DNA of 64,000 nucleotides from Lates calcarifer (GCF_001640805.2 NC_066851.1:5878196-5942195); one strand, 5' to 3'; positions 45,395 through 56,240 are shown, numbered from the stretch's first letter. Notes: generated from the sequence alone by a model not told the origin. Translations and numbers: made by a program.

Positions 45395-45660
45395 TGGTTT
45401 AGCATTCTGGGAAATTTACTTATTTGCTGTCTTTTCAAAGGACATATAAAAAGAGCTCTACCATCCTTATGTACGTATGTATGTAAATTCAGAGCTAGAG
45501 TCGGGATTTGTTTAACCTAGCTTAGCATGAGGACTAGAGGTAGGGGGAAGCTAGCCTAGCACTGTCCAAAGTTAAAATTTATGCATGCTAATGATTTTGG
45601 AGATGTGTTTGTTCAACTGGTACATATAGAAATGTGAAAAGTAAAAAAATGTGCTAGTGC
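45395..45660 (+). repeat. Dispersed fish repeat
   Basis: The motif order is 'agcattctgggaaatttact', 'tatttgctgtc', 'cctagcttagcatgaggact', 'ggggaagctagcctagc' and 'gtccaaagtt'. It is a very common interspersed repeat of spiny-rayed fish. A fragment of its start is at 27618-27690. No coding capacity is seen and I do not know the class. Confidence 0.65.
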
Positions 45661-45779
45661 CTGTCAACCAGATGTTTATTTACATTATCTGCCTAATATG
45701 TATATGTGGTGTTTTCATAAAGCACTGGTTGTAATGCACAGATGAACAGTTAGCGAATTAGTGAATGGATTGAAAACTG

Positions 45780-46125
45780 ACTATTTGCCAAAATGATGTT
45801 AACATGCTGATGTTTAGCAGGTAGCAGTTGAGCATGCTAACATTTTTTGCCTAGGACTAAACAAAAAGTGAGAGTCGATGTACAAAAATTTGTATCAACA
45901 CATATTTTTCATTTTTGATTTATTTTTTATCTTTTTAATGTCAACGTATTGTGGCACCAAAGTAAAAGTAGGGGGATCACCAAAGGATTCATCCTCTGGA
46001 GATCATGAATGTCTGTACCAGATATCATGGCAATCCATCCTATAGTTGTTGAGATATTTCAGTCTAGAAGTGGTCGACCAACCAATAGACCAACGCTGGC
46101 ATCCATACAGCTGCTAGCTTGGCTA
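45780..46125 (+). repeat. Dispersed fish repeat, better preserved copy
   Basis: 'taacatgctgatgtttagca' and 'gagcatgctaacattt' open the element. Then come 'ggggatcaccaaag', 'atcatgaatgtctgtacc', 'catggcaatccatcc' and 'gttgagatatttcagt'. The last motifs also occur, more decayed, at 1444-1720. It lies directly after the repeat at 45395-45660. Confidence 0.7.
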
Positions 46126-47029
46126 AAAAAACATTTTTGTCTCAGTACCGTTACTGCACACAAGGATACAACATTTCTTTAGAGGAGCTGATGTACATAT
46201 TTTTTTATACTTGGGAAAGAGCCCAGCTAAACACATTCTGCTTACTGCACTTACTGCAAAGACATGACATTGCTATTGATCCTCTCATTTTACTTTTGAG
46301 AAGAAAACAAATAAGCATCTTGTGCCAAGTGATGATCTGTTCCTTCAAGCTGTAGTAATGACCACCCTATGCTGGCTCAGACAGAGAGAGACAACTGATT
46401 ACTTATACTCTGCATGTCATTAAAGAGAATATATATATATAGATTACTTTGAGCTTCATATGCAAATATCCAGGTTTGGAATTCGACACAAGCACTGTGA
46501 GGGAGTTGCAGAGTGTGAGGCATATGAGTAACACAGGGAGAGAAATTAAGTAGACCAGATGGATGATGTCTAAGGGCACAAATTCACACTATTCTGCTTT
46601 AATTGTAGTAAAAGTGCTGCTTCAACTGCATTTTGTGCTGATGATGAAAAGCTGCTTTGTTTCAATCCATCTCACTCAGCAAACAGTATTTATGCACAAC
46701 TTTCAAACCATTTAACTCCACAGTAGAAATCACTTTTGCACCACTGCCTCCTCTATGTTCTTTCAGGTTGTTGTTGTCATACTAGAATACCCAGATACAT
46801 TACCATGAGCTGGGCCTGTCCATGTGATCTCTTCATAGGGCAGTGTAAATTTTAAAGCAGTTGGTACCTGTCTATCTTCCCATCGACTCACACACAAAAA
46901 AAGAAGTGGTAGTAGTTCTGACAATTTCAAGAAAATCTAATGGTGTGAGTGCAACCCTGAAGGCTGAGCTAGTCAGTGTTCATGGTGAGAGAGTGTCTGA
47001 TCTGACAGCTTTTGTGGAGAGCGTACCTG
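46126..47029. other. Unique noncoding DNA
   Basis: A tiny TA run lies at 46429-46440. Nothing else was recognised. Confidence 0.45.
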
Positions 47030-47300
47030 CAGGATCAGGACCTGGCTGCAGCATGAGCCTCACAAACAACAGCTGGTTGTCTAGAATTAGTCCAAGTTTC
47101 TGGGCAGTCTGGACAAGTGTCCCTGTTGTTTTGTCAATGGTGGTAGAGACACCATGCAGAAAGCGATTCCTGCCAGCTTTGGAGCCGTGGATCTGCTCAG
47201 GGTTGTCAGCATCGAGCTTTCGGTGAGGGTGTGAGTAGATATCCAGCCAGAGATCTTAGCAACCTTACCCTCAAAGACACATGGCTGTGAAGCTGCAGGG
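47030..47300 (-). mobile_element. CR1/L2-group LINE fragment, reverse transcriptase thumb region
   Basis: The minus strand at 47231-47257 encodes KISGWISTH. After a one- or two-base frame shift, 47193-47220 gives KLDADNPEQ, and then 47064-47108 gives TAQKLGLILDNQLLF. The order I-x-x-W-(M/I)-S-x-H, K-L-(N/D)-x-D-x-x-E, about 35 residues, then T-A-x-(N/K)-L-G-(V/L)-x-L-D-(D/N)-Q-L-x-F is the signature of the region after the polymerase palm in L2-type LINE proteins, and the spacing fits. The sequence past 47064 no longer matches, so the copy is broken. The long plus frame 46861-47226 is a shadow of it. Confidence 0.8.
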
Positions 47301-47604
47301 AGATAGTGGACTAAAAGAAAGGCATTGCATTAATAGCATACCTGCAGAATCAGAGTGAAGTGTCAGTGGATGGATATCATCCATTCATGAACTTGGGCAT
47401 GTAAAAGCATAATGTATTTATGCATCTAAAATGTAGTCATTGGATGATGTTATTAATTTCACAATTATTATGATGGCTGCTGTCTTTATTGTTGCACTGT
47501 CCAATTTTAATTCAGATCTTACACTTGTAGTTAGTACAGAAAACAATGTGAAAAATACAAATACCTGTTTATGGCAATACATACCAGTTACTAAATTATT
47601 ATGT

Positions 47605-47609
<5 letters not shown>
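47301..47609. other. Unique noncoding DNA
   Basis: On the minus strand 'ctgattctgcaggtatgct' (about 47335) resembles 'ctgatcctgcaggtacgct' in the LINE fragment (about 47025). That suggests a small duplication. Confidence 0.4.

Positions 47610-47676
<67 letters not shown>
47610..47676. repeat. Compound (CA)n(TA)n microsatellite
   Basis: A CA run to 47635 switches to about 40 bases of TA with a single phase break. The TA half is self-complementary and can form a cruciform. Confidence 0.97.
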
Positions 47677-49099
47677 CTTGCTGGTGGGGACGACGTTTAA
47701 ATACTCTCCCCTGACAAACCCAGAAAATACCACTACACAACTGGAGAGACTGCAGTCTTAATTGGACTCTTGTGGTACACACTGTATGGGTGAGCAAACT
47801 AAATGGCTGGCTGGCTTACATGAACGTGAGAGGCAATTTGTTGTTTATCACACAAACAGTTGCTACTGCAGGTGCTGGCTTCCTGATTTTGACAGGTGCA
47901 TATTTACTGTACGCCTGTGCGAGGTCTCTTGAGTACGCATTTGTATGTTTGTTCCAGTGTTACATGTGTATACTGTTGGTATCATCTGGGTTTTATGTGT
48001 GATTGTAGAGGTTATTACCTCCTGTTTTGTGCCCACATGTCAAAAGTGCTGAAAATACACCATGGTACCAAAAACACAGATTTGGTCATTTTACTGATTC
48101 ATCACTGCAGTGTTTGAAGTGTCTCAGTGAGCTTCGCCAGATGCTGCACTGTGCACTCCTGACATTGTGAGTCTGAGTCTGGCATTTAACCAACGGTGCG
48201 ACATCCCCACCACACACATACACAAACACACACACTGCCGGCACCACAACCTCTTGTACTCTGATTTGCATATTGTTAGTAGAAAACAAAGCATCTTTCA
48301 GCCAGTAAGCACTATTTTGGTTGAAATTGCAAAAATAGTTAGAAAAAGTTTAAAAAAGAAAGACTCTTCAGCAGACTGACAGACTGTTTTCACTTTGTGT
48401 TTAGTCACAGTCTGACAGCACAGCTTTGGGTGGCAGTGTTAGATAACTGTGTCAAAATAGCTGCTAGTTAGACCAAAGGCCATTTAACAATCTGTATCAT
48501 CTAACTCTTAAGTCATAATATCAGAACAATTAACAGTGGTGTGATATTTGGACAGGAGACTTGGGGTTATAAAGGGGTGTTGCTGTAATGAGTGAAAACA
48601 CATCTGACAGCCATTCTGTTTCTGTCCCAGCAGCTTAACACATGCTTTAATCGCTAAAATTAAACTGGACGTGGGACTGGATGGAGGAGTGGAACAGCAT
48701 CTGTTGTTCAGAAGTCCATGTGTTATGTGCAATAATATTTTGGAAAATGTGAGAGTTGCATGAATGTCAAATGCACAATCACTGTCTGTCACAAAGTAGT
48801 TGAATATAAATTACTTTTTTGGGAGAGAAGCACATTATTGTCTAAAATATAGAGGTGTGTTGGATTATAAAAATTCCTTCAAGTGGAATGGAGGTGCCAG
48901 CACACACCATGCAAAATAAAAAAGTCAGACCACGTACACAAACAGACAGGGCTTCAGGGACACATTTTCTTTGATACTAAGGAAGAATGGATCATTCATT
49001 GTGGATGATATGGGTATTACTGCCTTTTCTATGTGTTCCCACAGCTAGAATTGAGAGTACATTTACTGAAGACCTCTACTTGAGTGCAGCTTTGACCTA
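47677..49099. other. Unique noncoding DNA
   Basis: No gene or repeat was recognised. Minus frame 48508-48792 and plus frame 47772-48117 lack domains. Confidence 0.45.
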
Positions 49100-49343
49100 A
49101 GAGTACTCACAGCAAGAAGGTTCTGGTTTTGAGCCCCGGGGCCTTTCTGTGTGGCATTAATTGGTGACTCTAAATTGCCCCTAGGTGTGAATGTGAGTGT
49201 AAATGGTTGTTTGTGTATATGTGTTGGCACTGTGTTGGAGTGGTGATCTGTCCAGGGTGTACCCCGACTCTCGCCCAATGTCAGCTGAGATAGGTTCCAG
49301 CCACCTCAAATCTTATGGATAAGCGGTACAGATGATGGATGGA
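49100..49343 (+). mobile_element. tRNA-derived-type SINE, internally deleted, with GGAT tail
   Basis: 'tcacagcaagaaggttctgg' followed by a decayed B-box-like 'tttgagccccggggcc' is the head end. Then come 'aattggtgactctaaattgc', 'aggtgtgaatgtgagtgt', 'ctgtccagggtgtaccccg' and 'gtcagctgagataggttcc', and finally the tail 'ggataagcggtacagatgat' with GGAT units. The usual stretch between 'tgtgtgg' and 'ttaattgg' is missing, and the A-box end is lost. A truncated second copy is at 55916-56024 and a tail fragment at 21028-21068. By established knowledge such elements move with LINE machinery. Confidence 0.8.
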
Positions 49344-49660
49344 TAATAATAATACACTTTATTTGTATAGCACTTTTTAAAAAAGTGTTTAATAGAACAA
49401 GATAAAGTAATGACATAGTCAAAATAAGACCTACAGAAACATAAATGAAAACATAGACTGTAAGCAACAAAAACAAGTAAGGGCTGTGGGATCAGTGAGG
49501 GAGGGTTCAGGAGCTGCTGGGCTCAGAGGGACTGGGTAAATTTATAGTAAATCTAGGTAGGAGCAAGACCATGTAGGCCATATAAATAATTAGTTAACAT
49601 TTAAAATCAATTGTACACCTAACAGGTAGCCAGTGAAGTGTAGCAAGGATGGGATCTTCC
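49344..49660 (-). mobile_element. CR1/L2-group LINE fragment, 3' end to HWLPV motif
   Basis: 'aatacactttatttgtatag' at 49351 is a reverse-complement LINE 3' end. About 250 bases on, the minus strand at 49601-49647 encodes L-A-T-L-H-W-L-P-V-R-C-T-I-D-F-K, the most conserved late block of L2-type LINE proteins. It is followed by L-I-I-Y-M-A, the decayed L-L-x-Y-K-A block. The distance from tail to HWLPV is shorter than in an intact copy, so an internal deletion is likely. It begins exactly where the SINE tail ends. Confidence 0.8.
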
Positions 49661-50139
49661 AGCATCTTTGTGTTCTTTTCAACTTTGCTAATGCTGGGTT
49701 TCATTACCAGAGCAAGAGCAAAGTTCTCAGATGCAGTGGTTTTATTTTCTGCATTCTGCTGCATTATGTATTTAAATTGACATTTTAAACATTTGCAATG
49801 CAAATAGTTATTAAATTAAACAAATATAACACAATTCCTAGATCTGGTACGCTGAGAAAGTCACAATACACAAACCTCTAATAAGTTACAGGAAATAGAT
49901 TTTACATGAGCATATTTTGACCAAGCCATGGGGTAAAAGTGGAAGAAATGTCACCATGAATAAACAGCAGCAACATTGAAATTAGAAATCAATCACAAAA
50001 ACCTGTCATATTTTTGCAAGTTTGCACATCAGTGTGGGTGGAGGTCAGCTGTGGTTTGTAGCCTGATGCTGGTACAAATACGTGGGAAAGTGATTTTAAT
50101 TGAAATTGAATGGGGTCGACTCAAGCCTGTGCGCTGAGT
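49661..50139. other. Unique noncoding DNA
   Basis: Nothing recognised. Confidence 0.45.
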
Positions 50140-50333
50140 TTTATTGTGTGTGTGTGCGCGTGTGTACATTCACGGCTGCTATGTGTGTTAGAGTGTGAAG
50201 ACATCTGTGCCTGCGGTGTCTGTGTGTGTTTGTCTGTGTCCCAATGGGCTACCTGTTCCAACTGTAACCGCAATGAAAAGTGGAGCTTGTCATTTGCTGG
50301 CCTACTTTTCACACACACACACACACACACACA

Positions 50334-50377
<44 letters not shown>

Positions 50378-50616
50378 GCTTTGTTGGCAAGAAAAGTAAG
50401 TTTCAGGTGATACCTTGATGTGCGTGCGTGCACATACACACGCACACACACACGCAGGTCTCCAGAGTGTGTTGAATGCATTAATTGTTACAACAGTGCA
50501 ATCATGTTATTTTAGGAGATTTTACCTTTTCTACTGTGTGTGTGTGTGTGTGTGTATGTGTGTGTGCCTTGTCAACTTGATGTATGCATGCTGAGAGTGT
50601 GTGTTCCTGTTAAAAT

Positions 50617-50664
<48 letters not shown>

Positions 50665-51150
50665 GACAGGTCGTATGTGTGTGTGTGTGGGTGTGTGTGT
50701 GAGAATGCAGCTTGCTGTGGGAATACATGCAGGGTGGCCTGCCACTTCGCATGAATCCTCCTCAAGAAGCATGTCTGCATTTGTCTACTTTTCCATGTGA
50801 GTGTGTGTCTCAAGTGTGTGTGCATTTTCTCCACTAAAGAGCTGCTGTGACAGTGAGACAGCATGTCAGTGTGTGGGTGAGTGTCCGTGTGTGTGTCTGT
50901 GTTAATGTACCTGCTGTCAACATGTCAGGTGTCTGTCTCCTTCACTAAAGAGCCATTAAAAGTGTGTTGTGGCATGATGAGTGTGAATGCATGCTGATGT
51001 GGTAAATTCATGGGGTAGGGGCGTGTGTGTGTGCTGTGTTAAAGTGGGTGTTAGTAAGTTCCATGATGGGAAGCAGGTTGCATGAAGTGTGTGAATGCAC
51101 AGTAGAGTAGTGGTGTCACTGTGTGTGTTTTGTGTGTGCTCCATGCAGAG
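50140..51150. repeat. TG/CA-rich cluster (about 1 kb)
   Basis: A clean CA run of about 66 bases lies at 50310-50375, with one CGCG interruption at 50334. TG runs lie at 50535-50566, 50624-50663 and 50675-50702. The rest is degenerate TG. 'cactaaagagc' recurs at about 50832 and 50943, roughly 110 bp apart, which suggests a minisatellite-like duplication in the TG-rich part. All long frames here are His-Thr or Cys-Val artefacts. Confidence 0.93.
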
Positions 51151-52658
51151 TAACATGGTGGATGATCAGCACTTACTCACTTATGGAAGTGTTTGTTCCT
51201 GTACAGGTGTGCGTTTACTGTGGTTAACTGTGGTGCATGTACTCCTGGTGCTAGGGGCAAAGCACCCATCCGTCACTGCAGGGCATAGGTGTAATTATGG
51301 GTATAATGTGTATAAATATCAGTAGGGACAAGGTACTGCCAGATTGTCTCTATCAATATTTATACAGATTTCCAAAGATTTTGTTATTTAAATCCAGACA
51401 ATGTCAGGCAATAAAGTATTATTTTACAAATACACAAACTGTAAAAAAGTAATCACTGTAATCATGGGTTCAACATACATGTAGCATTACAGACTTGGTT
51501 GGACATTGTCCTCATCACTGGACTATGATCTTGTACCTATGTAACAAGGGGGAATCTGGAGTGGACTGCTGCAGTTAACTTCCAGTCCTTTGTAAATGTA
51601 TGTACAGCACATCTGCACACATATGTAATTATATGTCATAATGCTAATGATAATATAACTAGTGCTATCATTGTTTAGCTGAATTTATTTTGTTTTTTTA
51701 AGTGTAAAGAATATTTTGTTATTTTTGTGAAAGGGGAAAACCTGTCAGTTGATGTTGATCATTTCATATCACCCCCTATTACTCCTCAAGATATCAGCAA
51801 TTTACTGTTACACAGTGAACACAAATGTAGCAACAATCCCACCAGCAATCCTACCCAGGTTTAGCACTTGTGAGGTTCTTCTTTTTGCCTTTGGGTGCCA
51901 TTTTTGCTAATGACACCCCCCACCCCCACAGAATATGTAGAATTATATTTTCAGCAGTCTGAGAGAATTAATTATGCTAATGATCAACTACTTATGTACA
52001 GGTGGCACTGATCAAGTTCCAACAATTTAACATTAATGTATGCAATTCTCCGGTGTGGCACACTTGTACTGAAGTGAATCCTCACTTTAAACTCCATACT
52101 GCAGTGGGACGCTCTATAGTTAGAGCAGCAGGCTAATTACTTGGAAGCTGTTATGGCTCCTGGACTGAGAGGAAAAATCTGTCCGTGAGGCGAGACTGTG
52201 ATATATGTGTCCGTATCTCACAGGAGTGATCTGGTGTAACTGACTGTCAGGAGAAAAAGCACTACATATGTTAAATACAGTATATATCCTTGGTGTAATG
52301 TAAGCCAGTGTCTCCCAGCTGTTATTCTGCTATGATATATTGTTTCTGATTCATCTTTAAATTAGCACATGATGCAATGGTTTGACAGATATATGTCAGA
52401 AATAAATGATTATGAGCACAATTAGTCAGAACTACACCTCCACTTCATTTTATGAACAAAGGCAACCAGGTAGGAACGGGATGAAAAAGAGGGGTCTAAC
52501 TACAGAGAGAGATAGTTACTGTGTGACCACTTTATCTCACTTCTTTCTCATGAGGAAGTGTCAAATATATGGAGTAGGACAGAAGCAAAACACACCTCAC
52601 TTTCTGATTGATAACGGAAAATTTCTGCACTTGCATGCTGAGGCACACTCATGTTACC
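51151..52658. other. Unique noncoding DNA
   Basis: No gene or repeat family was recognised. The plus frame 52406-52819 runs into the SINE and is not a gene. Confidence 0.45.
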
Positions 52659-52855
52659 ATGGCGGCTGTGACTCAGGAGGTAGAGTGGGTTCAATCCCTG
52701 GCTTCTCCTGTCTGTGCCAAAGTACCCTTGAGCAAGATACTGAAGCCCACGTTGCCCCTGATGTATCATTGGTGTGTGAATGGGTGAATGTGACACATAG
52801 TGTAAAGCCGTTGATATGACTAGAAAAGCGTTATGTAAGTACAAGTCCATCCATC
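52659..52855 (+). mobile_element. tRNA-derived SINE with shortened A-B box spacing
   Basis: 'ggctgtgactcaggaggtag' is a tRNA-type A-box region and 'gggttcaatccct' at 52687-52699 the B box. The body follows ('agtacccttgagcaagatac', 'tgaagcccac', 'atcattggtgtgtgaatgg', 'tgtaaagccgttgat') and the tail ends in CCAT units. The A and B boxes are only about 10 bases apart, much closer than in a tRNA. A central deletion of the tRNA-like head is likely, and Pol III promoter activity is doubtful. Confidence 0.85.
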
Positions 52856-52934
52856 CATATGTGTCACTCATACAGATCAGTCATTAGGCAATCTCCCTGC
52901 CAAATCACAGCCAGTGGATTGATTCAGTAGTAAT

Positions 52935-53110
52935 TTAGCTTCAAACAAACTGCACCAGAGTCTGCTTGGAGGTGAACCAAGACCGGGTTTTTAGTTTTGG
53001 CTGGTGTGAAAGTTGTTACTGACACTGTAGACCAAACACGTGCCAGAGTTTGTGTAAACAGAATCACATACGTTAGGTGTGAAAGCGTCTTTACAACATG
53101 GGTGTAGCGT
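52935..53110. repeat. Dispersed repeat with internal symmetry, possible MITE
   Basis: 'aaacaaactgcaccagagt' (about 52942) and 'caaacacgtgccagagttt' (about 53034) are related, and 'ggtgtgaaag' occurs at about 53003 and 53077. The whole resembles a fish nonautonomous element with 'ttcacacc' ends. The 154-codon minus frame 52924-53388 overlaps it and has no domain. Boundaries are approximate. Confidence 0.45.
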
Positions 53111-53693
53111 GAGCAGCACGTTAGCAGAGCAGCAGCAGCTCCCACTCTCTGAGGTGTGTAAAAAGAAGAAAATACACTTATGGTCACATTTATATATGTA
53201 TGTAGTGCGAGTAAAACACAAGCCATCATGTGCCCTGGGTAGACAGCTGGACAGATTACAATAAAAGCTTCTCTGTTCCACTGAATGCGTGTGAGACAGA
53301 TGACCGAAACATGTGGCTGAAATTGTTTCTGTACAGACATGCCATCCAACTGAAGCAACAGGCAGGTGACTGTCCAAATGTAGCGCAAATTTTAAACAAA
53401 ACAAATTCAGCGAAATAAACTGTGAATTTTCATCCAATATTCAAATATTAGGAGGTGGTTCCTCGAGATAAAGAGTGGCCAGAGTCAATTTTCCAGTTGG
53501 GTACCATTTTAGAAGAGGATGCAACAAAACAATGTGATTAAAGAAGCGCCAGTCAAATCAATACAAAACATGATGAAAGCAATATGTTCTCATAAATGTA
53601 TTATTATTCTTTTTATCAAATTAGAATGAACTTTAATAGGGATCTAGATATGTGTGAGCACTATTTGACAAATGCATCTTATGTATGTATGTC
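53111..53693. other. Unique noncoding DNA
   Basis: Nothing recognised. Confidence 0.4.
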
Positions 53694-53717
53694 TGTGTGT
53701 GTGTGTGTGTGTGTGTG
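53694..53717. repeat. (GT)n microsatellite
   Basis: A clean GT run. Confidence 0.94.
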
Positions 53718-54019
53718 CAAACTCTGCATAATGTATACTTATTTTGAAGTAATGAACATTTGTTAATCGTTAGGCAAAGATTCACCCAGTCATTTTTAAT
53801 TTAACTCACCTCTGCATGACTGACTTTGTGTGACTGACTTGTCATCCTCTTCTGGTCCATAAACATCAGTCCTGAGTGGGTGGTGAGTGATGACTGTCAG
53901 CCATGTCAAAATAGAAAATAATGCAGCCATGACAAGTGGCAACTGATTTTTTTTTTCTGTTTTGCATGAAAATTTTCAGATTTGACCATAGGGAAAATTA
54001 GCTCTTGTCGATTCTGTGC

Positions 54020-54310
54020 TGCTTTCTTTCATTGCCCTTTGAAAACTTTCTTTCTTTCTTCAGTCTCACCCATCTCTCTTTCATCTGCTGCTCTGCAATG
54101 CAAGCTTATTCCCCATTCAACACAGCTCCTGTTAAACTTAAGTGAAACTGATCAGGCAGATACAGATAGCACTTCCCTTCCCTTTCTCTCCATCTCCCTC
54201 CTTTTCCCTCGTATATTTTTTTCACCACCCACTCACCCTCTCCTCTCTCCCTGATTTCTCCTGCATCCTTCCTCTTCCTCTCTCTCTCTTTTCTATCTCA
54301 CGCATGAAAT
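54020..54310. repeat. Pyrimidine-rich tract
   Basis: The plus strand is C/T-rich (ttctttctttctt, cttcccttccctttctc, cctctctctctc). Ser/Phe/Pro-rich frames 53982-54357 are artefacts of it. Confidence 0.7.
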
Positions 54311-55443
54311 TTAAATTCTCCACCAGTCCTGCCCTAACCCTATGTTCATCTAACTGAAAGTGATAGGGCAGAGCCACATAGCGTGTGGGAAACGCCATGT
54401 TGTTCAGTGAAAATGGACCGATGATATATTCATCACGGCACAGGCGACAGGAACCCAGAGAGAGAGAGAGAGAGTTTAATTTTGCTCAGTTTGGTGTGAT
54501 GGTGCATGTGGGTGGACATATGTGTGAGCTGATTGAGCTGTGTGTGTGTTATGTGTGTGAGATATCATTCAACTGTCTGCTTCTTCAACTATGACACCCT
54601 CCTATAAAAGCCCATTGCGTGCCAGAGAGCAGCAACAAAACACACAGCCACTAATGCACACCCCACATTTATCTCTTTCTCTCTTGTTGCTCTCCATGTG
54701 CTTCATTAGACTCCCTTTGTTTTATAAATGTCCCAAAACTCATTTTGTGTCAGCTGATCATCAAAATAACCATCATTTATGTCTTCAAAGGCAGAGGTTC
54801 CCAGCTTTTTTGTTCAACATGGTCCCACAGTCCTGTCAGATCTAGCTCTAGCTCTAGTCATCATGCTCCCTCAGTAGATGGTTGCTTTCTTGAGATTGTT
54901 CACCACAGAGACAACAATGGAAAAATGGTCCTGCTTTCATAATTGTATAAAAGTTTTATCTGGATATTTTTTAGTGTGTGGGCTTCAAGAAGATTAGTAA
55001 CTGCTACAACACAAGCTAATCGGGATCCAGTAAAATAACCAAATCATTGGTGTTTAGATTTGGTTTCTTTTGTCAGTCAGACCTAAGTCAAGTTTGCCCT
55101 CATATGTTTAATGCTTTGAGTGGCAGAAGAATTCTTTCTGTGTGTTTTTTTTATTGAGATCTGCATGTGCTCTGCTATGGAGCATTTTTATTTTCTCCAC
55201 AGGGAATTATTTCAATAACTGAACTAAAGGGAATTCACTCTAGCTGCCCTGATGGGTACATTATAAGCTGTTTAAAATTGCAATGAACTTTGACTGAGGA
55301 CATTGCTAAATTTGGTTAAGCTAAAGCACCCACGTTCCCTATTTCCCCTATAATATGCAATTTGCTATTCTTATATCACACAACACTTTTTAAGCAATCA
55401 GTAAGTAGTAAATAGTACCTAGAACTAACCACTTTGGCAATGA
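54311..55443. other. Unique noncoding DNA
   Basis: A short GA run lies at 54458-54474. 'agctctagctctag' near 54843 is a small tandem. No gene was recognised. Confidence 0.45.
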
Positions 55444-55860
55444 CACTGATCAGCCACAGCACTGAAACCACCTGCCTAATATTGTATATGTCCCCTTGTG
55501 TTGACAAGCTGCACTGGAACATTAGCAGATCTTTTGAGTCCTGCGGCTTGCAGAGTTGGGCCTCCATTAATCTGGCTTGTTCCAGTGTATCCCACAGATC
55601 CTAAATCAGATTTGAGTCTGGGGAGTTTGGAGGCCAGGCCAACACCTTGAGCTCTTTGTCATCATCTTCAAGTCATTTCTGAACAGTTTTTGCAGTGTGG
55701 TGGGCACATTGTCCTGCTGGGGGAGACCACTGTCATCTGGGAGTGTCGTTGCCATGGGGGTGCCAGTACCAAAAGTTTCCCTGCCAAACATTGCATTATA
55801 ACAAGATGGGCAATGGTATTCACTTCACCTGTCAGTGGTTTTATGTGGCTGATCAGTGTA
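55444..55860 (-). mobile_element. Internally deleted Tc1/mariner element with both terminal inverted repeats
   Basis: The left end is 'cactgatcagccaca' at 55444. The right end reverse complemented is also 'cactgatcagccaca', ending at 55858 and followed by TA. Inside, the minus strand encodes the C-terminal half of a Tc1-type transposase: Q-Q-D-N-V-P at 55709-55720 (family block Q-Q-D-N-A-P with the second catalytic Asp), then W-P-x-x-x-T-P-x-x-x-x near 55605-55645 (family W-P-P-N-S-P-D-L-N-P-I-E). The N-terminal half, between the right end and about 55795, has been deleted, and frame breaks follow. It is a dead, MITE-like derivative. Confidence 0.87.
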
Positions 55861-55915
55861 CACTGACAAATATCCTACGATTTTTTTTTTCATGCGTCAG
55901 CGTAATTACCATCCT

Positions 55916-56024
55916 GTAATAGACTGGTGATCTGTCCTATCTCTCACCCAGTGTCAACTGGGATTGGCTTCAGCCCCCCCGCAACCCTTAGGGATAAGTG
56001 ATATAGATAATGGATGGATGGATG
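55916..56024 (+). mobile_element. SINE 3' half with GGAT tail
   Basis: 'agactggtgatctgtcc', then 'tctcacccagtgtcaactgg', 'ttcagcccccccgcaaccc' and 'gataatggatggatggatg' match the second half of the SINE at 49100-49343. The 'agggtgtaccccg' part is missing. The 5' half is absent. It lies 56 bp after the Tc1 element. Confidence 0.82.
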
Positions 56025-56137
56025 TCAATTCCATGTTACATACTGTACCATTTTTATTTTTTGTGAGTCAGTCTCCTTCACTGTCTCTTAGTGGATGTCT
56101 CACTAATGGCTCTTTCAAGTGGTCCCTGTCTTTGATG

Positions 56138-56240
56138 AGATCATAATTAAGTATATTAATTACTGCAATTAATCCAATTACCTATGTGTGCCAATAAAGA
56201 CAGGGCATTGCTTGTCATAAGCGTCATGAGTGTAAGTGTG
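56138..56240. promoter_or_regulatory. Candidate regulatory block with dense ATTA/TAAT sites
   Basis: Within 56141-56181 there are a TAATTA, an ATTAATTA, a CAATTAAT and a CAATTAC, all homeodomain core sites, followed by 'gccaataaagacag'. The cluster is seen directly; enhancer function is inferred. AT-rich DNA raises the chance background. Confidence 0.25.

Noticed and set aside
46861..47226. 121-codon plus-strand open frame as a gene
   Set aside because: It is the antisense shadow of the LINE fragment and has no domain of its own.
47030..47300. Apparent similarity of the minus-strand peptide (EGKVAKISGWIS) to a vinculin-family repeat
   Set aside because: The match is short and stops at the frame shift. 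The rest of the peptide fits the ordered L2-type LINE signature much better, including LGLILDNQLLF at the right spacing.
52924..53388. 154-codon minus frame
   Set aside because: It overlaps a dispersed repeat, has no recognised domain, and a second overlapping frame on the same strand is equally open, which argues for chance.
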